A stretch of DNA of 64,000 bases from Ferruginibacter sp. (GTDB lineage Bacteria > Bacteroidota > Bacteroidia > Chitinophagales > Chitinophagaceae): the NCBI GenBank assembly GCA_014379625.1, contig JACMLJ010000046.1, forward strand, positions 1 through 64,000. The letters run 5' to 3'. A program made the translations under genes and the position numbers. The stretch's first letter is position 1. The number at the start of each line of letters is the position of its first letter. This document shows positions 59,342 to 64,000 of this stretch, piece by piece. The notes below the pieces were generated by a model. The model was not told the origin of the DNA. It saw only the letters and a program-made list of their open reading frames with translations, and did no database searches.

Positions 59342-61777
59342 TTAATTTTTTGCATTAAGAATAGCAATTACCACCCCGGTCATCCCAACCAGCACGCTGG
59401 CAATACTTACAAACTCACTAATACTAGTCTTTTTGGTTTCAGGCTTCTCCGGAATTACAATTTGAGAACCGGCGGTTACTTTTGGATAAAATTTAAAAAA
59501 CAGGAAAGAAGATGCTATTGCGGCTTTGCCATTTGGATAAATGATATAAGCCTTTTTCTTCCAGGCCTTGCTATCGAGCCCGCCAACTGAATTTATGTAA
59601 TAATTAAACCCCTTTCCTTTTTCGTAGGGAATTTCAGAGTTTAACAATACCCTGCCGGCAACTTTAACACTTTCATTTTGGAAGGCTACCTCTATTTCAT
59701 CCCCCGCAAGAAGGGTAATATTTGTATTGCTATTGGGATCTTTTACAACTTTTTCCCATTCTATTGGAATGGTTGCGTATTTTAAATCGTCTTTTAATTT
59801 TTTAGTGAGCTTATTTTGAATACTATCATTTTTGCCGAGTTTCATATTTACATTTTCTAAATCCTCAATCTGATTTACGGCTATTGGACGTTTTATTTTT
59901 ACCCCTTCCAAATTGGCCATAGATGTTACTCCTCCCGCTCTTTTAACTATATCTAACACCTTCTCATTTTTATTTGCCAAAACATATATTCCCGTATAAC
60001 CAACAGCACCGCTGATAATTACCATTTGAGGTTTTTCATACACCCCCATTTTACGAATATTGATCACATCAAAAGGTTGCAACCCAAAATTCTTTACTTG
60101 TTCGTTATCGGATGTATTAATTTCCAAATTAAATAATTCCGCTTTATTCGGATTTTTTTCATCTATTGCTTCAGATTTTATCATTCGTGCAACTTCCACT
60201 CTTTTTGATGCTGAGCCAGTTAACCCGCCTGCCTGTATCAATAAATCATTCAGTGTAAGGTTTTCCCGAAATTGATAGGCCCCGGGTCTTTTAATCTCAC
60301 CATTTATAGTTACGTTAAAATCTTCTTTGAAATCTAAAACTGAATACACGGTTACCTGGTCCTCCCTTTTTAATAAAATATTGGCTTCGGTATCTCCACC
60401 CAAAGCGCTCAAAAGGTCAACATTTACTATTTCGGTTGTCAAATCGGGTTTCAATCTTACAATGGTTACCCTTTTGCTATAGGCATCTTCTTTCAATCCG
60501 TCTGCCTGGTTTATTAAATCTGAAATGCGCATGCCTTCATAAAAGGAATATATTTCCGGTCTGAATACAGCGCCATCAATTTTTACACGATTTTCAAACC
60601 TGTTTAAAATTTCTGAAATCCGGAAAACATCACCGGGCAGCGGTTGGTAACTGTTATATTCAGCGGATTTCATATCTTTTACTTTGTATTCCTTAGCTGT
60701 TTTTTGGATCACATTTACTGAAGCAGTATAGGCAACTTCGTTAAATCCTGAGGCAAAGGATAATAACTCCCTGAACGTTTCACCTGGTTTCAATTCAAAT
60801 ATCCCTGGTCTTTTCACCTGTCCTTCGATTGTAACTCGGTGGGAATAAGCGGGGATCCTTATCACATCATTGTCTTTTAACCCTACATTATCTGATTGGT
60901 TTCCATTGACTAAAAATTTATAAATATCTACAATAGTAATAAGTTTGTTATCTCTTAATAACTCAATATTCCGGTAACTGCCATTGATTGAAGGACCGCC
61001 CGCAAGAAAAAGCGCGTTGTAAACAGTAGCAAGGGATGAAACTGAATAATTGCCGGGTAGTTTGCTGCCGATTATAGTTACTCTTATGGTTCGGATACGG
61101 CTCAAACTCACCCCTACTTTTGATTGTCCGGATCTGACGGTACTATAAATTTTTGCAAAAGCGCCTTTAATTTTTTGGGTTGCTGCTTCAATTGTCATTC
61201 CCGCAACAGGTATTTGACCTACATATTGAATATTCACTTTACCTTCTGGTGTTACAGCCACGCCGGTGTTGAATTCCTGAACCCCATAAACGCTTACCTG
61301 CAATTCGTCCCCGGGACCAAGCACATAGTTGACCGGTGTAGCTAATTTTAAATTTGGCTCAAAATTCAATGCAGGGTTGTCAAATAATTCTGATCCAAAA
61401 ACCTTGGTATTTGAGGCGTCCTTTACTTTATTATTAGCAATTACTTCCTGGGTTCTGCTTTCTTCTGCATTTTTATCACTAACTAAATTGGGAGAGGGCT
61501 GACTCCCAAGGCGCGATTTTAATTTGGCATATTCAATTGCGTTCATTCCCTTGGCCAAAGCTATTGGTTCAGCCTGTTCAATTGTCAGGTTATTTATTTG
61601 TAATTGTGTTTTTATCTTTGAAATTTCTTCTTCGGATAGATAATCTACTTGTATTTTACTTAGATCACTGGCTGTTAACAAATCCTGCGCTTTCAAGGTA
61701 ACAGGTTGAGAAAAGACGAAAAACAGAATTACAATAGAGATTAATCTTCTCATATAATTAATTATGATTAATATCAA
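59342..61777 (-). CDS. SLBB-domain polysaccharide export protein (Wza-like)
   Basis: YVLGPGDELQVSVYGVQEFNTGVAVTPEGKVNIQYVGQIPVAGMTIEAA plus repeated SLBB segments. Confidence 0.94.
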   Translation of the reverse strand: MILIIINYMRRLISIVILFFVFSQPVTLKAQDLLTASDLSKIQVDYLSEEEISKIKTQLQINNLTIEQAEPIALAKGMNAIEYAKLKSRLGSQPSPNLVSDKNAEESRTQEVIANNKVKDASNTKVFGSELFDNPALNFEPNLKLATPVNYVLGPGDELQVSVYGVQEFNTGVAVTPEGKVNIQYVGQIPVAGMTIEAATQKIKGAFAKIYSTVRSGQSKVGVSLSRIRTIRVTIIGSKLPGNYSVSSLATVYNALFLAGGPSINGSYRNIELLRDNKLITIVDIYKFLVNGNQSDNVGLKDNDVIRIPAYSHRVTIEGQVKRPGIFELKPGETFRELLSFASGFNEVAYTASVNVIQKTAKEYKVKDMKSAEYNSYQPLPGDVFRISEILNRFENRVKIDGAVFRPEIYSFYEGMRISDLINQADGLKEDAYSKRVTIVRLKPDLTTEIVNVDLLSALGGDTEANILLKREDQVTVYSVLDFKEDFNVTINGEIKRPGAYQFRENLTLNDLLIQAGGLTGSASKRVEVARMIKSEAIDEKNPNKAELFNLEINTSDNEQVKNFGLQPFDVINIRKMGVYEKPQMVIISGAVGYTGIYVLANKNEKVLDIVKRAGGVTSMANLEGVKIKRPIAVNQIEDLENVNMKLGKNDSIQNKLTKKLKDDLKYATIPIEWEKVVKDPNSNTNITLLAGDEIEVAFQNESVKVAGRVLLNSEIPYEKGKGFNYYINSVGGLDSKAWKKKAYIIYPNGKAAIASSFLFFKFYPKVTAGSQIVIPEKPETKKTSISEFVSIASVLVGMTGVVIAILNAKN

Positions 61778-62126
61778 ATCTCAAAAAAATATGCCATTAT
61801 GCATATTCCCGTGACCTGACACCTGAAATTTATTTGGGTATTGAAAATTTTTAAAATACCAGCTTTGGAATTGAATTGCTTATGGTTTAAAAATTTTGGC
61901 AAATTTATATTAAAAATAGCAGTCACAAAGTAAAAGTATTAATTAAGGAAATCGGCATTTTGAAATAAAAACTCAGATGGTAAACCTGAATGATAGCGGC
62001 AAAACACGGGAGGAGACTTTCCTAATCTGTCATTCCAAAAGGTTATTATTTACATTGCCCGTGCATTAAAGTTTATTGCAAACCTGCCAACAGAGTTATG
62101 GCAACCATCCTTTAGCTTTGACAATT

Positions 62127-63041
62127 TTAATCACGTTTTATTGCGAGGTAATTAATGGTAATAAATATTTCGTTTCTTTCATCGTATTGTTGAATTTCTT
62201 GCAACCCGTCTTTTAGTATTCGGTAGATGACATATTTGTCTTTGAGCAAATAGTAAAAATCCTGAAAATAAGTTCTTGAATCAATGTTACAACCGCCAAA
62301 TTCAAATTGGATAAAATCAACCTTTTTATTACTTATCATCAGGTTTGCCCCTTTCATTACATTCAATTCGTGCCCTTCAACATCTAATTTCAAAAAATGT
62401 ATCCGGTTTATATTATTCTTTTGGCAATAGAGGTCAACGGTGGAGAGTTGTATTTTTTCGGTTTTATCCATAGCAATTCCAAAATGTGCTAAATTTCGCT
62501 GATAAACTGAAGATAATCCCGAATTGTCATTGTTTGCGTATAATATTACGTCCGTTGCTATATCACTTAAGCCAAAATTGTTGGGAACTATATTAGTAAT
62601 ACCGGCAGTGGTTTTGAGGAATATTTCAAAGGTAATTTTCGAGGGTTCAAAAGCGTGTATGACAGCATTATCCGTAAAAATACCAGCCAAAGTTTTTGAA
62701 TAGTTGCCCACATTTCCCCCTACATCAAAGAGGGTGATGCTTTTTTCTGCGCCAAGTTTTTCTTTGATATATTTTAGTACATACAGTTCCCCGCTATCCT
62801 TAAAATCGCCTCCATTGCCATAATTTAATCCTGTCAATGAAAGCCGAAACAGGGTTTCATATATCTTTTGCATACTTTTTCTCCCACTTGGTTTCCTCAA
62901 TACATACCCAATAACTCTTTTCATTTGCTCCGGTTTTATATTTTTTGAATTTTCTGGCATTTCGAAGATAATGATTTCATCAGCGCTCGGGCCAAAAATC
63001 GGGCTATTAAACGAATGCCCGAAAATGTTTTCGTATTCCAA
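62127..63041 (-). CDS. FkbM family methyltransferase
   Basis: LFDVGGNVGNYSKTLAGIF; IHFLKLDVEGHELNVMKGA. Confidence 0.9.
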   Translation of the reverse strand: MEYENIFGHSFNSPIFGPSADEIIIFEMPENSKNIKPEQMKRVIGYVLRKPSGRKSMQKIYETLFRLSLTGLNYGNGGDFKDSGELYVLKYIKEKLGAEKSITLFDVGGNVGNYSKTLAGIFTDNAVIHAFEPSKITFEIFLKTTAGITNIVPNNFGLSDIATDVILYANNDNSGLSSVYQRNLAHFGIAMDKTEKIQLSTVDLYCQKNNINRIHFLKLDVEGHELNVMKGANLMISNKKVDFIQFEFGGCNIDSRTYFQDFYYLLKDKYVIYRILKDGLQEIQQYDERNEIFITINYLAIKRD

Positions 63042-63200
63042 TAGCTTTACACAATATAAAAGACAGTTTATTATTGCAACCAGTACGAAATACCACCATT
63101 AAGATTTACAATTTTTCCCGGGATGTGCGCTCAGTCATTACCTTTGTTTATGACAGATAGTTTTCACTACCTGCCTTGAAAAAACTAACCGTTTGCTTTT

Positions 63201-64000
63201 ATGCGAATTGAATATTTTCTTTTTACCATTTACCTTTTACTTAGCTTTTGGTTAATTCCAAAAATTTCCTTTATAAAGCATTCCAATTTAACTATACCCG
63301 AAACATGGATCTTATTCACCTTTAAAATAGTTTCAGGAATCGCGGCTGCATTTTATTTTGAAACAATTTCAACAAACGTAGACTACCTGGCCAATAACGC
63401 GGAAGGCAATATTCAGTATCAACTATTAGTTTCAAACCCAAAACTTTTTTTTACAGATTTCACCATTGACATAAATACCTATGGCCTGGGCAGTGTATTT
63501 GAAACGAAAGACAGTTTTTGGGGGTATTTAAGATTTAATTTACTATATAAATTCATAGCCATATTAAACCTTATTACCCAAGGCAATTTTTACTTTAACA
63601 CCATTATCTTCTGCAGTATCGTTTTTTTTGGGCACATCGCATTTTATCGTATTTACAGTGAAATTTATAAGGGGTGCAAACTTACCATTCTTTTCGCTTC
63701 CTTTTGCTTGCCTTCCCTTTTAATGTACACTTCCTGCGTACATAAAGATGGGATAATCTTTCTTAGTATCGGCCTGGTCAGTTATATTTTTCACAGGTTT
63801 CTTTCCTCTCCCCGTTCCCTCAATATTAAATATGCGCTGTTCTTCTTACTGGGCATGACTACCATTTTTCTATTCAGGAACTATGTAATTATTGCGATAT
63901 TGCCAGCAATGCTAACAGCAATGCTCTGCAAGGTGCTGCGTTACAAAAAGCGATTCGTTTTTTTGATCAGCTATTCAATTTTTTTCCTGCTCTTTTTTTT
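63201..64000 (+). CDS. Polytopic membrane protein, truncated by window end; resembles 28122-29450
   Basis: Open frame MRIEYFLFTIYLLLSFWLIPKISF...SLLMYTSCVHKDGIIFLSIGLVSYIFHR... with no stop before 64000; absent from supplied ORF track. Confidence 0.75.
   Translation, partial: MRIEYFLFTIYLLLSFWLIPKISFIKHSNLTIPETWILFTFKIVSGIAAAFYFETISTNVDYLANNAEGNIQYQLLVSNPKLFFTDFTIDINTYGLGSVFETKDSFWGYLRFNLLYKFIAILNLITQGNFYFNTIIFCSIVFFGHIAFYRIYSEIYKGCKLTILFASFCLPSLLMYTSCVHKDGIIFLSIGLVSYIFHRFLSSPRSLNIKYALFFLLGMTTIFLFRNYVIIAILPAMLTAMLCKVLRYKKRFVFLISYSIFFLLFF

Overview
AT-rich Bacteroidota chromosome window, probably Chitinophagaceae-like. This rests on the T9SS C-terminal sorting-type protein, gene content and codon bias; taxonomy is inference. 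Main blocks: (1) 0.5-5 kb: T9SS-type secreted protein; MurU/AmgK-like sugar nucleotidyltransferase and kinase, the kinase fused to a RapZ C-terminal domain. (2) 5-9.5 kb: RtcB RNA ligase, YkuK-type RNase H-like protein and a dense same-strand array of ten tRNAs plus one tRNA-like relic, preceded by unannotated short ORFs each followed by its own hairpin. (3) 9.9-17 kb: truncated SWIM/SNF2 helicase, ATPase fragment, PA0069-type radical SAM, 2H phosphoesterase, umuDC, DUF72. (4) 17-26 kb: carotenoid cluster with an ECF sigma factor and a MerR/B12-binding regulator carrying CarH-like photoreceptor motifs. (5) 26-64 kb: large surface polysaccharide locus with glycosyltransferases, two AsnB-type amidotransferases, two flippases, two GT11 fucosyltransferases, FkbM methyltransferases, RfbA/RfbB, Wza/Wzz-like export, tandem duplications and decayed genes. 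One decayed gene is cleanly interrupted by a 116-bp palindromic element with a 7-bp target duplication. Strongest candidates for something undescribed: the RtcB/YkuK/tRNA-array locus with W-F-motif microORFs, and the palindromic mobile element family. No CRISPR array, rRNA or autonomous transposase was recognised.
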